Shown here: positions 47,301 through 58,213 of the stretch, in pieces
Layout of the letters: every line of letters starts with the position of its first letter
Numbering within the stretch: the stretch's first letter is position 1
NCBI GenBank assembly: GCA_030068075.1
Contig: CM057826.1
Location: forward strand, 74,683,312 to 74,747,311
Reading direction: 5' to 3'
DNA length: 64,000 nucleotides
Origin: Paguma larvata
Taxonomy: Eukaryota > Chordata > Mammalia > Carnivora > Viverridae
Program-made: the position numbers and the translations under genes
Notes under the pieces: generated by a model
Database searches by the model: none
Told to the model about the DNA's origin: nothing
The model's input: the letters and a program-made list of their open reading frames with translations, nothing else

Positions 47301-47862
47301 AAAAATTCCATTTTATTTTATTTTATTTTTTTTATGAATCTAGAGGACAATTTGTTTTTATTATAATAGTTTATTTTCAAATTGGTTTACATATAACACC
47401 CAGTGTTCATCCCAACATGTGCCCTTTTTAATGCCCATCACCCCCTCTCCCCCCTCCCTCATCCCCCTTACCCTCAGTTTTTTCTTAGTCTTTGAGAGTC
47501 TCTTATGTTTTATCTCCCTCCCTCTCTGTGTGCTGATGCATAGGAGCACGTGTACCCCAATGTTCATAGCAGCACTTTCGACAATAGCCAAATCATGGAA
47601 AGAGACCAAGTGCCCATCAACTGACGAATGGATAAAGAAGTTGTGGCACATATATACAATGGACTACTACGTGGCAATGAGAAAAAATGAAATCTGGCCA
47701 TGTGTAGCAACATGGATGGAACTGGAGGGTATTATGTTAAGTGAAATAAGTCAGTTAGAAAAAGACAGATACCATATGTTTCCACGAATAGGAGGACTTT
47801 GTGAAACTAAGCAAAAACCAGGGGGAGGGGAAGAGGGGAAAGGAAAAAAAAATTCCATTTTA
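47301..47862 (-). mobile_element. Young carnivore L1, minus strand, 5'-inverted
   Basis: TSD AAAAATTCCATTTTA at 47301-47315 and 47848-47862. The A tail reads as TTTTATTTTATTTTT at the left. The 3' part (about 47355-47529, minus) is the L1 3' UTR and last bases. It switches at about 47530 to a plus-strand segment (about 47530-47847) carrying the preceding ORF2 piece: [20 protein letters not shown], then DEWIKKLWHIYTMDYYVAMR and FPRIGGLCETKQKPGGG. The two parts abut in L1 coordinates. This is a twin-priming structure in the opposite genomic orientation to the ones at 7.7 and 29.9 kb. The 162-codon frame at 47419-47907 begins in the antisense part. Confidence 0.92.
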
Positions 47863-48846
47863 AAAAGTATAACAGACAGAAAATGCAATCCTTTTATAAT
47901 AGTTTAACTTGATTTGATTATAGATCACTGTACGAATGAAACTAACCTTAACAAGCTCTTATAAATATGAATTTCAATCATTGTCCTTGTTCTTATCAAT
48001 GTCAGAGAATTCCAAGAGAATTGATGTAATGACTATGCACACATGGCTTTCAATCCCTCGTAGAGAAGAACCTATAGAAACTAAATATTTCAGTTCATTT
48101 CAAATAGTGTTCTTCAGATTTTTCCTCCCTTGGTTGCTGGGGATTTGCTACTGAGGTTTTAATTCTCACAGCTAATGTGATGTTCTTTATACATTGATTT
48201 TCCTCTGTTCTTCTTTCCCTCTACCCTGGGCCTTTCACAATAGGTATGTCAATCAAGCTACACAAAAAATTCTAATTTAAGAAAGAAATGTATCACATTA
48301 AGGATGGCAGGCAAGTCACAGAATTGAACAAATACCCAGTGAACAGGCCCAGGAAATAAGTGGGAACAAAGAAGGGTGGTGACTACCCAGCAGAAAACAC
48401 CCCAGGTCTTGCCAAAGAACAAGTCAGACTAGGACCCTGCCCCAACACCACTGTCCTGGGAATTCTCCTCGTCTGCCAAACTCTTCCACGCCTCTGCATC
48501 AACTCCACCGTGATCTCAGTCCTCAACAAGAGTGGGTGCAAGGTCACAGGAGAGACACCTGTCTCACCATACCTCCTAGCACCAAAAAAGAGGTTGGGCT
48601 CCCATTTTGCCATCTGTTTCTCCTGGGCTAATCTCCGTGTTAAAATGTTGGTTCTGAACCTTTCTTCAATGTCTAGCTAAGCATCCATTTCTTTCCTCAC
48701 TAAAAAAACAGTTTAGAGATATGTGACTGACAATACAGAGGAAGTTAGAGACATGCTATGTACATATTAGTCTCTAAACTCCAGGAAGGTAAGTTTGCTT
48801 TGCCTCTCTTGCCTGGCATTTAGTAGATATTTTATACTGGATATTG
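47863..48846. other. Unassigned region
   Basis: No repeat recognised. A GC-richer patch at about 48360-48640 has overlapping open frames on both strands (106 codons plus, 76 codons minus) without any recognised domain. Confidence 0.4.
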
Positions 48847-48852
48847 TTTGTG

Positions 48853-48898
<46 letters not shown>

Positions 48899-48908
48899 CG
48901 TGTGTGTG
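48847..48908. repeat. (GT)n microsatellite, about 60 bases
   Basis: The longest dinucleotide repeat in the window, nearly pure GT with GCG/ATGCG interruptions at 48858-48860 and 48895-48901. Likely length-polymorphic. Confidence 0.96.
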
Positions 48909-49965
48909 GACAAAATGTGTATATAGATATAAATATCAATGTATAATTTTCTCAACAACTTAGTCCAGTCATTTCAAGCAGAAAAGCTTAGCATGACATA
49001 ATTAAATAGCAAAATCTTAGTTTTAGTATTTATAATATAAGATTAATTAGGCATGGACAAAAAGAGCAAAATAATTCTTCTGAATAAGCAAGGAGGAATC
49101 ACAGAAGTATTACTTGGCCCAAAATCAATTCTATTCTACAGTCAAAGGGGTTTACATAAATTCCCACCATTGCGGAAAAGATGGGGATGACATTCATTCT
49201 TAGGCACCTGCAGCAGGCATGTTTCATAAAGTAGACAGCAGGGAAGAATCTCAACCGTTTGGTTGTAGCTTTGCAAAGATCTTCAGAGTATTTGTAAGAA
49301 AGACATTACATTACAACACTTTCCAATTATATTATATAGAGTACTTATTTACACCACTACCTAACAGCTAAGGAAAATAATAATAAAGATATCATGGTCT
49401 AAAATGAGAACACACTAGTGTAAACAGAATTAAGCTGGTTTCTTCAGAGTACAACATTCTATAGCCTTTAACATGGTACTGTGAGTTATAGACATCCTAA
49501 GGTAAGATAAAATAGCTTATAGTTTTCAAATGTACAGAGGGATCCTGATGTTCTATTGAACAAAGTTGGAAAGTGTTGCTCTATACTTTGAAGTGAAAAG
49601 TTTGGGAAATTGCAGACGTGCAGAACTGTAGGCAATTAGCATGTCAATTTTCATAAACGAAATTTCATATTTCAGAATAAGCCATATCAGGATTAAATAA
49701 AAACATTAAAAAAAGGAAGAAAGAAAGAAAGAAACACTGCTGGACCAAACGATAAAAGAAGAGTCTTTGTACTACCCATATAGAATGAGGACATACACTG
49801 ATATGAAGTCCTCTAGTAAGTAAGAATTAAAAGACAAAAAACATACCAGGCAAAAATCTATACATATGGCTTGATCTCAGTGTGTTTGTATATATAACTA
49901 TCTTCTTGTATTGTAAACAAAAAGTGGATGGATCTGTATGCTAAGACGTTTTTTCTAAGTTAAGT
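48909..49965. other. Unassigned noncoding sequence
   Basis: AT-rich; a short GAAA-type run lies at 49710-49735. Nothing else recognised. Confidence 0.4.
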
Positions 49966-50037
49966 GTGGATGTAGCTCAGTGGAAGAGAACATGCTTTGC
50001 ATGGATGAGGTCCCAGGTTAGATCCCTCGCATCTCCA
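49966..50037 (+). tRNA. tRNA-Ala(UGC) pseudogene
   Basis: A 72-base sequence with the full cloverleaf order of cytosolic tRNA-Ala. Acceptor 5' strand GTGGATG pairs with CATCTCC at 50030-50036 (one T-C mismatch). The A box TAGCTCAGTGG (49973-49983) is perfect. The anticodon stem-loop is CATGC-TTTGCAT-GGATG with anticodon TGC at 49998-50000 and one stem mismatch. The B box GGTTAGATCCC (50016-50026) has one change from GGTTCGATCCC. The T stem CCAGG/CCTCG has a C-C mismatch, and the D stem has one mismatch. No TTTT terminator lies within 25 bases downstream. Defects in all four stems point to a dead copy. It is not the tRNA-Lys-type head of the SINE that starts 24 bases downstream. Confidence 0.85.
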
Positions 50038-50061
50038 CTTTACAGAAGCTTCAATTCACTG

Positions 50062-50268
50062 AGGCACCTGGGTGGCTCAGTCAGTAAGCATCTGACTCTT
50101 GACCTCGGCTCAAGACATGATTTCATGGTTCGTGAATTTGAGTCCCACATCGTGTTCTGTGCTGACAGAGCCTGCTTATTGATTCTCTTTCAATCCCCTT
50201 CCACAGCCTCTGTGTACATTCTCACCCACTCTCTCTCTCTGAAAATAAATAAACTAAAATAATGAAAT
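50062..50268 (+). mobile_element. Feliform CAN-SINE
   Basis: GAGGCACCTGGGTGGCTCAG head, 'ACCTCGGCTCAAGACATGAT', GTTCGTGAATTTGAGTCCCA, a shortened CT-rich body and AAAATAAATAAAC tail. Possible TSD AATTCACTGAG (about 50052) and AATGAACTGAG (about 50271). Confidence 0.88.
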
Positions 50269-50822
50269 ATAATGAACTGAGATAGCCCCACTGCCTTTGC
50301 CTCCCTTGACCACAACTGAGTGTATCAACAAAAATAACAATGGCCATAGATTTCTGTGTGAGAGAGGATAGACCAGATAAGGGCCACCAATCATGGGAAG
50401 ATATTTAGATCAGCCCTTATGTATTTAGATAAATAACAAGTTACAGTGGCAATTAAAATGGAAAGAAAAAAATCACCCAAGTAAATTTTGAATAATCAAA
50501 ATGAAAATCCAAAGGCTTTGGGCAAAAATTTTTATATTTTAACAGGAAGGATTTTTTAAACAATGTAAATATTGGTAATTCAATCAAAATTTGTGAAATA
50601 TGAAAATGTCATTTTTCTCTTTCATTTTAATGTGAAACAGAAATGTCTTGATATGTGTTTGAGAATATTTAATGTTTTACTGTGACAATAATTCCTCAAA
50701 AAGAAGAGTACGTTTTTAGTTCCTTTGTAGCATACAGAATATATTTTGATTAAGAAAGTTCAATTGATAGATATCTAAAGGTTATAAAATTATTTCACCA
50801 TTAGAAATAAGCCCAACTTTTG
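50269..50822. other. Unassigned noncoding sequence
   Basis: AT-rich; nothing recognised. Confidence 0.4.
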
Positions 50823-51030
50823 GGGTGTCTGGGTGACTCAATCAGTTAAGCATTCGACTTCGGCTCAGGTCATGATGTCTCGGTTCGTGGCTTCAGTCCC
50901 TACCTCGGGCTGTGTGCTGACAGCTATGAGCCCAGAGCCTGCTTCGGATTCTGTGTCGTCCTCTCTCTCTCTCTCTCCCTCTCCCCCACTCATGCTGTCT
51001 CTCAAAACTAAATAAATGTTAAAAACTGTT
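50823..51030 (+). mobile_element. Feliform CAN-SINE
   Basis: GGGTGTCTGGGTGACTCAAT head, CGACTTCGGCTCAGGTCATG, GAGCCTGCTTCGGATTCTGT, (CT)n body at about 50960-50990 and AAATAAATGTTAAAA tail. Confidence 0.9.
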
Positions 51031-51919
51031 TTGGAAAAGAAAATGAGACCACCTTATTTTATATACATTTTATTTTACATAGTTCTTCAGCCATAAGAAA
51101 GGTAAGAAGAAGAAAATCAGTATGGCAATGGAGAAAACAAATTTCAAATAGCAGCAATGTAAAAGGATTTGATAGAGAAAGTTAAGTTTAAGTAATATAA
51201 AGAATTAGGCCATAATTGGATTAAGTAAATGGGAAAAATATGGCATAGAGAATTCTTTTAATAGTATTTATTTTAAAAGTTTGGCCAGTGACTGAACCCG
51301 AAAGACTTTTATCTGTGAAAAGGCATGATTGCAAATATAGTCATTTATATAACCAGAGAGGATGAAAGATATGAAAAGGAAATTAAATTTTCAAAAAAGC
51401 AATTGCTGACCGCTTCACTATTTAAAATACAATGAACTAGCAGATGCGCAAAATAATTTTTATTTCATATTTGACCTTTAGGAGTCATACTATTTTTTGT
51501 TGTTAAGACACTACATACCAAACTGAACAACACGGGTAATAATTGCTATAAATCACATTTTATGAATATGCCATGTGGTCAGTCCTATTGGTTTTCTTGA
51601 CATTACTAATATTTTTCCTTGTGCATTGAACACTTTATAATATATTACATTTTAAACAGATAAAAAATATTAGTAATATACACATAGTAATCTAAGTTAT
51701 AAAATCAACATATTTAGAAAGAAAATAACATTGAAATTCTAATTTTATTAGAATGCCTTGTTGTCTTGCCTCTCATATATGAGGAACCTGAGAATTATTC
51801 CAAATTAAAGGAAATTACCATTACTTTAATAAAACAACTCTCGTTATTAACTCTGTATGATATTTTATGGCATAGAATTTTCTAAATTATTTAACGAGCA
51901 CATCTAGGTATCATTTTCT
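51031..51919. other. Unassigned noncoding sequence
   Basis: AT-rich; nothing recognised. Confidence 0.4.
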
Positions 51920-52125
51920 ATGGGCCAGAGGTTTGATATTTGCATCTTATTTGATATTTATAACAACGCTCCAAGGAAGATATTTTATTCCTAATTTATA
52001 GATGAAAGAAAACTAGACACAGAAAGCTTATAAAAGTCACATAGCTAACAGGTGGCAATCCCAGAAACTGACTTGAGAAACCGAGTTCAAGATTCAATTT
52101 TTAAGCCTTATGCTTTGTTGCTTGT
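51920..52125 (-). mobile_element. MIR SINE
   Basis: Antisense MIR: 'TATTTATAACAACGCTCCAAGG' near 51954, 'TTCCTAATTTATAGATGAAAG' near 51988, 'GTCACATAGCTAACAGGTGGCAATCCCAG' across 52036-52064, and 'TTAAGCCTTATGCTTTGTTGC' near 52100. Confidence 0.75.
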
Positions 52126-52710
52126 CAAAGCTCAGGGTAAGTTAATAATCCACTCATGATTTTAGGGTTTTGAACTAAATGTAATCTTATTTCTAAAGAC
52201 AATTCACTTGTACAAAAGGTACCATCACTTTTAAATTGGGAAAGTATGTATTAAATCTTAAAATGCATATCATAGTCAACATTTCAAGTCTGATCATATA
52301 GAGTCTGTTTATCATGATTAAGTATGTATTACGAACTCATGATACCCAGATACAAATAGAAATCTGAACTCATGTCAACAGATTCCTAATTCAGAGGAGT
52401 TGGAGAGGCTGAACCATATAAATGTTGAGTGATCTTAATCCAGTGGTATATTACCATAAAACTCATTTCCTTATCTGTAAATAGGGATTTTAAAAAATGT
52501 AAGCTATACAGGTAAGATTATTTTACTGAGACAACAAATATATGGTTGAAGGGTTTTTGTTTTCAAATCATCTATAGACCAGCTAATATCAATACCAAAG
52601 ATATTCTTCAGTTTTGGCTCATCAAATCCAGTATCATTAACCTGGTGACTATAAAAACAGGTATTTCATTTCATCAGCTTTTACTGTCCTTGAGACAATG
52701 ATTGGCATCT
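52126..52710. other. Unassigned noncoding sequence
   Basis: Nothing recognised. Confidence 0.4.
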
Positions 52711-52725
52711 AGAAGGAATACTTTT

Positions 52726-52934
52726 TTTTAATGTTTATATTTATTTTTGAGACATTGAGAGAGACAGAGCATGAGCCGGGGGAAGGGAAGAGAGAGGGAG
52801 ACACATAATCTGAAGCACACTCTAGGCTCTGAGCTGTCAACACAGCTGCCAATGCGGGGCTCGAACTCATCAACTGAAATCTTGACCTGAGCCAAAGTCA
52901 GACACTCAACCGACTGAGCCACCCAGGCACCTCT
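52726..52934 (-). mobile_element. Feliform CAN-SINE, first of a second pair in one target site
   Basis: Minus copy: T-rich tail, purine body, GGCTCTGAGCTGTCAACACA, GCGGGGCTCGAACTCATCAA, CTCAACCGACTGAGCCACCC and GGCACCTC. TSD AGAAGGAATACTTTT at 52711-52725 and 52935-52949. Confidence 0.95.
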
Positions 52935-52949
52935 AGAAGGAATACTTTT

Positions 52950-53182
52950 TTTAAAATATTTATTTATTTTTTTTAAATATTTATTTATTTTTGAGAGGGA
53001 GGGAGGGAGAGAGAGAGAATGAGCTGGGGAGGGGCAGAGAGAGAAAGAAGGAGACAGAGGATTCGAAGCAGCCTCTATGCTAAGAGCACAGAGCCAAATG
53101 TGGGGCTTGAACCCACTAACCGTGAGATCATGATGTGAACTGAAGTCAGTTACCCAACCAAATGAGCCACACAGTTGCCCAT
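52950..53182 (-). mobile_element. Feliform CAN-SINE, second of the pair
   Basis: Minus copy directly behind the first: T/A-rich tail with a doubled TATTTATTTATTTT unit, GAGGGAGGGAGGGAGAGAGA body, GTGGGGCTTGAACCCACTAA, CGTGAGATCATGATGTGAAC, AATGAGCCACACAGTTGCCC. TSD copies AGAAGGAATACTTTT (52935-52949) and GGAAGGAATACTTTT (53183-53197). Confidence 0.95.
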
Positions 53183-53197
53183 GGAAGGAATACTTTT

Positions 53198-54429
53198 AAA
53201 AGACAGTACTTGTAAGTAAAAGACATTCCCTTTTCATCATTTCCATAATACTCTAGTCCTGCCTTGTCCTCCAGAAGGTAACTGCAGAAACATAGGCTGG
53301 CCTAAGAGAATTAGGGCCAATCCATGGAGGCATAAGATCAAGCCAGAGAGATGAGAAAAGGGAGTGAGTGACTGTACAGATCATACCTAGGGAGGGTGGA
53401 GAAGTCCAGTTTTAAAGCAAAAACAAAACCTTGCAAGAAGCCAAATCATGTAGACAGAAGCCTAACAAAGCAGATATAAAACAAGAAAGCCTGAATACAT
53501 TTTGTAGAAATGGGAAGTACAGAAAGATTAGGTTAACGCTAACAATGTATCTTCAGAGTGTTCCCTTTGAAAGTGTCTGATAAATTCAGAGACTTTCAAA
53601 GAGAGCTGCTGACAGATCCACAATGGATCCTCCTAACTTCCATGGTAGAAGTAGAGTTCTTCAAGGTTTTCCTTGTGTCCAGTTGCCTTTTTCTGAGACA
53701 TGCTTAGGAACATGGAGGGGGATAGTACTACTTAGTGGGCACTGGTGTTTCCAGGCTCTCTTGGCCCATGCTTTCAGATACTGTGAAATGCTGTAACTGG
53801 ATTGGCAGCTTGTCAAATCAAAGGTTCTTTTCCCTAAGTAGTCCAAACAGGTTAGAAGTTGTAGGCACAGATTAAAGTCCTGCAAGTTATATTCAAAATA
53901 GACTAGTAGAACACATGGTAAATTATGTACACGGGTTTAAAGAAGAGAGAAAAAGAGGCAAAGAGACTAGGAAGAAAACAGAGGAGTTCTGTGGGCTAGG
54001 TTGTAATATGATATTTATATAGAAATTTATAAACCAAAAGATAACATTTTAGTGGACATAAGAGAACATAAAATTTGTATTTTTATGGTAGTGTATTATG
54101 AATTTCTCAATCAGATACAAGAAGTCTAAGATTTATGTCTTCAAAAGTATTTCTGGAACCATTAGAGTCATAATAACGATAGTTTTCTCTTTGCTGAAAA
54201 CATGTTCCTTTAAGTTTCCTGCCATTTGGCTCTTCTACCTCTACCTGTGCTTAAGTCAAATTTGTCATCACTGCAACTCTTGCAATTAAAGTCAGACATT
54301 CTAATGTCCAAGCCAGATGTCTATCCAAATATGTAGCCTAATATTTTTTAAATTTTATTCATTAATTCTCTTATTAAAGTTTTTAGGTGCTGACTCTAAT
54401 GGGTATAATGATTGACACTGGAGACTCAT
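53198..54429. other. Unassigned noncoding sequence
   Basis: Nothing recognised. Open frames of 63-74 codons have no domain. Confidence 0.4.
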
Positions 54430-54990
54430 CTTCTCTCCATTCACATTTCCACTGCTGTAATTCATTACCTCATCATTTTTCAAGTAAATCTTAGCGGTAA
54501 CAGCTGGGTTCTGCCTGATTCTTATTATGACCTTTTCAATCGTGTCTCTTTATTATTTCTAGAATGAGTTTTATAATACACAAACCTGATTATGTCAAGC
54601 CCCTGACATAACTCACACTTTTTAACATGACAAAGGAAACCTATCATGATAGATTCTCTGCTTACCTTTGCAGTCTTGTCTCTTGCTACTCTTCAATTAC
54701 ATCCAACCTTCATTTCCTGATCTAATTGCATCCCAGAACATGAACTGATCTTTCTCAACACTGACCTAAAGTTCACCCTGCTTTCTCTCTTCCTTATATC
54801 CCCATCCATCACACTCTAGATTTTCAGACTGATTTCAAGTGACCCCTCCTCTGGGAAGGTACTCAAAGCTGTCTATAACCAATCAGTCCCAGAAAGGCTG
54901 GTATAGAAACTCCTTCAATAAGTTTTCACCAACATCTTTACCCTAAATTTTATCACATAGTAAAATTACTATCTGTTTATTATGTGTCTC
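54430..54990 (+). mobile_element. L2 LINE 3' region
   Basis: Plus L2: 'CCTGATTATGTCAAGCCCCTGAC' near 54585, 'TGCCTACCTTTG'-like sequence near 54660, 'CACCCTGCTTTCTCTCTTCC' near 54773, and 'CCTCCTCTGGGAAGGTACTC' near 54845, in L2 order. Confidence 0.55.
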
Positions 54991-56010
54991 CATTCACACA
55001 TTAAGCTAAAAACTTTCGGCAGCAAGGTACATATCTTAGTTATATTTACCGTATATAGTAAATTTTTCAAAAATTTTAATGAAGGAATACATGGAAGAGT
55101 ATCTCATCGACATAAATGTAAAATATCTGAAAAAGTTGATAGGTTGAAAATTCTATCTGGCAAGGTTAAAAGGGGAAATAAGAAAGATCTTGAAAGTTGT
55201 CATCACAAAAAAGAAATGGTAACTACGTGAAGTGTTAGAGGTGTTACCTAACACTTCAGGAGTGATCATACTGCAATATATAAATATATCAAGTCAATAC
55301 ATTGTATACCTTAAACTCATACAATGTTATATGTCAATTATATTTCAATTTCAAAACTAAACAAAGTATGCTACCTTTCCAGGCATAATATAAATATAAA
55401 GGTAAGTTGCAGTTGAAGCAGAAATATGACCAGAACCTTGTGTGAAAGACAACGTGGCGTCTCATAGTATATGATAGCAAAATGGCTAATATGGGCAAAC
55501 TCTGCATGTGCAAGTGAAAAGAGAGTTAGCAAATTCTCTGAAACAAAGTCCTTACCAGGAGTCATGACTAATCACACCTAATAAAGCATGACAAATGTGT
55601 CTAAAGAAATAAATGAAGCTGCACAAAAAGCTCTGTGGAAATGTTATGTATAAAAGAGATAACTTCAAAAAATGAGAAAATTAAGAGCACTGTGATATGC
55701 ATTTTTTTTTGGTAAAACTCTTCAGCATAGACAGTGGATATGAGTGCTTGCGTTTGTTTCCAGAGCTCCGATACATATTCATGGGACATTTAGTAAACAT
55801 AACTGGAAATATATACTCCAAATTGTGTATCACTTTAAAGATTAACAAGTGCTTTGACTAACCTTATGATAATTTTTATTAATTAGCATAATGTATATTA
55901 GTAACGGAGTTTTATTGGTAAAATTATTTTTTGAGATATATTGATAAAAATATTTGTTCTAGAAAAAAGAAACGTTGAGACTTTGCTTTTCTTCACTAAT
56001 GATGTATAAA
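54991..56010. other. Unassigned noncoding sequence
   Basis: AT-rich; nothing recognised. Confidence 0.4.
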
Positions 56011-56185
56011 ACAAAATCTGATAATATATTTACACTGAAATTAAGAGTTTTAATATGCATACATGCAGAAATAAACATGTATATATGTATGTATATATAT
56101 ACAAAATCTGATAAGTATATATTTACACTGACATTAAAAGTTTTAATAAGCATACACACAGATAAAAACATATCCGTACACACAC
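56011..56185. repeat. Two-copy tandem duplication, about 90-base unit
   Basis: Unit 1 at 56011-56100 and unit 2 at 56101 to about 56185 both run ACAAAATCTGATAA, a TATATTTACACTGA segment, a TTAA(G/A)AGTTTTAATA segment, and CATACA(T/C). They differ by a few substitutions and small indels. The first unit ends in a (TATG/TATA) run. Open frames of 95-105 codons on both strands come from this low-complexity repeat. Confidence 0.9.
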
Positions 56186-56197
56186 TGTATTTGGATT

Positions 56198-57150
56198 TCA
56201 TTAGTTTTTGCCTAATGTACTTTTTATGTTCCAGGATCCCATTCAAGATACCACATTATATTCAGTTGTCATGTATCCTTAAGCCCTTTTGATGATTGTG
56301 ACAGTCTTGAGTCCTGGCTAAGTATTTTGTAGATGCCTTTCAATTATGTTTGTATGGCATTTTCTCATTAAAGTTATGGATTTCAGGATAGAAGGCCACA
56401 TATATGAAATGCCACTTTCAACACATATCAAGGATGTATGCTATCATTATATTTATCGCTAATTATGTTAACCTTGATTACCTGGCTAAATTAGTGTTTT
56501 CTAGATTTTTCTACATAAAGTTAACTTTCCCCCTTTCTGTACAACACTGTTTGGAAGCAAGTCAATAAACATAATTACAAATAAGGAGTTGAAAGTTATG
56601 CTCCATCATCTTTGGAAGAGAAATATATCTGCAGAAATTAGTTGGAATTATTGTGCATGAGAAACATGTTTCTTCTTTCTCAAATGTTTATTTAACACAA
56701 TCAGTTATTTATATCACTATGGACTCATGCATATTTATTAATAATTTGAATTATAATCTATTACTACTTTGTGTTGCTGCTGTTGTTGTTACTCAAATTG
56801 TTCAAGTTTTAGCCACTGGGAGTTCTTCCTGTTGGCTGTTCCATATTTTTAACACACCACATTGTTTTCTGAGAACTTCCTTACTTTCTAACTGTAAAAG
56901 ATGCTACAAGTTATTTTATGAATTTCCTGCCCAAGTCTTAGAACCAAACATTTTATCTACAGAGCATTGCTTTCTTTTATTAGAGAATGACACCAGAAAC
57001 AGAGATATGATCAATAAACAGCCTTATTACCACTGGAGGACCACTGCTTTTAGATGCCCTAAGTGGACAGAGCTAGGAAATATGTATATATACACGAGAC
57101 TGTGGAAAATGGACATTCTTGTAATGTATATACCTATCAATATTAATGTT
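56198..57150 (-). mobile_element. Ancient L1 3' UTR
   Basis: Minus-strand L1M-type 3' UTR. Plus-strand landmarks in order are TGTTCCAGGATCCCATTCAA near 56228, 'GTTAACCTTGATTACCTGGC' near 56467, 'TTGGAAGCAAGTCAATAAAC' near 56551, TATATCACTATGGACTCATGC near 56710, 'GTTGTTACTCAAATTGTTCAAG' near 56785, GAGAACTTCCTTACTTTC near 56872, and GTGGACAGAGCTAGGAAATATG near 57064. The 167-codon plus frame at 56653-57156 lies on the antisense strand of this element, so it is not a gene. Confidence 0.85.
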
Positions 57151-58001
57151 AAGTGAAACATTAGTTCATATTAATGTCTTCAATGCTAATTCAGTGCCAC
57201 ATAAGTCATTTTATCCTTCTGCCTCGCTTATTTGAAACCTCTCTGACAGTGTGAGAAACACAGTTCGACCACCCATTTACTTAATCCTAAAAGTTTAAAT
57301 GCACCTATATCCTTACACTAACTCAAAGGATTGTTATCTGAGTCTGTACAGATAAATCCTGCTACTAAATTATGTTAAATTTGTCTTAGGTCTACAGCCC
57401 CGGTGTCATTTGAGTCCTAAAATGAAGTCATCCAGGTCACATGGGTCCTTTAATTTTGTCTATTTGCTAGTTAACAGGAGAATGTGTGTCAGAGTTTAAT
57501 ATGGGTTGTAGGGATTACAACAATAGCCTCTTCTATTTCTAATTATTGGAAGTTAGTCATACCTACCCCAAAAAGTATTTACTAACTGTGCCTGTCTAAA
57601 CTGCCCATGTTAGTTTTCAATAAAATGTATATTCAAGAAGAAATTTAAAAGTCAGCCTAGATTTTTAAGAATATCACTAGTATAAATGATGATTTCTGAA
57701 AAAAACCTGTATTTGTGGTTAATAATGATGGCAATACAAAGAAAAATTTTAGTTTAATTAAGGCCAAGAAGGAGAATAACACAGGCCTACACTTCTTGAC
57801 TTGATGCTGCACAGCAAGGTTGGATTTATGCATGTATTCTTTTCCTTCAAGGTATAGCCCATCTATGACTACCACAGTAAAAATGAATGACACCAATGTA
57901 TTTTTCCTCTTGCTATTTTGCCTTTACCTTCTCTTTCAGAGAGGATAATCTTTACACATAGTTGGACATGAAAGAAGAAACTGAATATCAAGAAGTTGAA
58001 C
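57151..58001. other. Unassigned noncoding sequence
   Basis: Nothing recognised. Confidence 0.4.
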
Positions 58002-58002
58002 A

Positions 58003-58213
58003 GGCGTGTCTGGGTGGTACAGTTGGTTAAGTGTCTGACTTCAGCCTAGGTAATGGATCTCAGAGCACCTGAGTCTGAAACCCACACTGGGCTCTGTGCT
58101 GGCAGCTAAGACCCTGGAGCCTGCTTTGGAGTCTATGTCCCCTCTCTCTTTGCCCCCCCCTACTCTTGCTCTCTCTCTCGCTCTGTCTCAAAAATAAATA
58201 AAAATTTAAAAAA
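58003..58213 (+). mobile_element. Feliform CAN-SINE
   Basis: GGCGTGTCTGGGTGGTACAG head, ACACTGGGCTCTGTGCTGGC, CCTGGAGCCTGCTTTGGAGT, CT-rich body at about 58140-58190 and AAATAAATAAAAATTT tail. Flanking AAGTTGAACA (57993-58002) and ATGTTGAACA (about 58214) form the TSD. Confidence 0.9.

Noticed and set aside
47419..47907. 162-codon plus-strand frame
   Set aside because: Starts in the antisense 3' UTR of an inverted L1 and continues into an ORF2 fragment; an L1 relic, not a gene.
55959..56292. Overlapping 95- and 105-codon frames on opposite strands
   Set aside because: Both come from the stop-poor AT-rich tandem duplication.
56653..57156. 167-codon plus-strand frame, the longest frame outside the young L1s
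   Set aside because: It lies wholly on the antisense strand of an ancient L1 3' UTR recognised by its landmark order, and has no domain.
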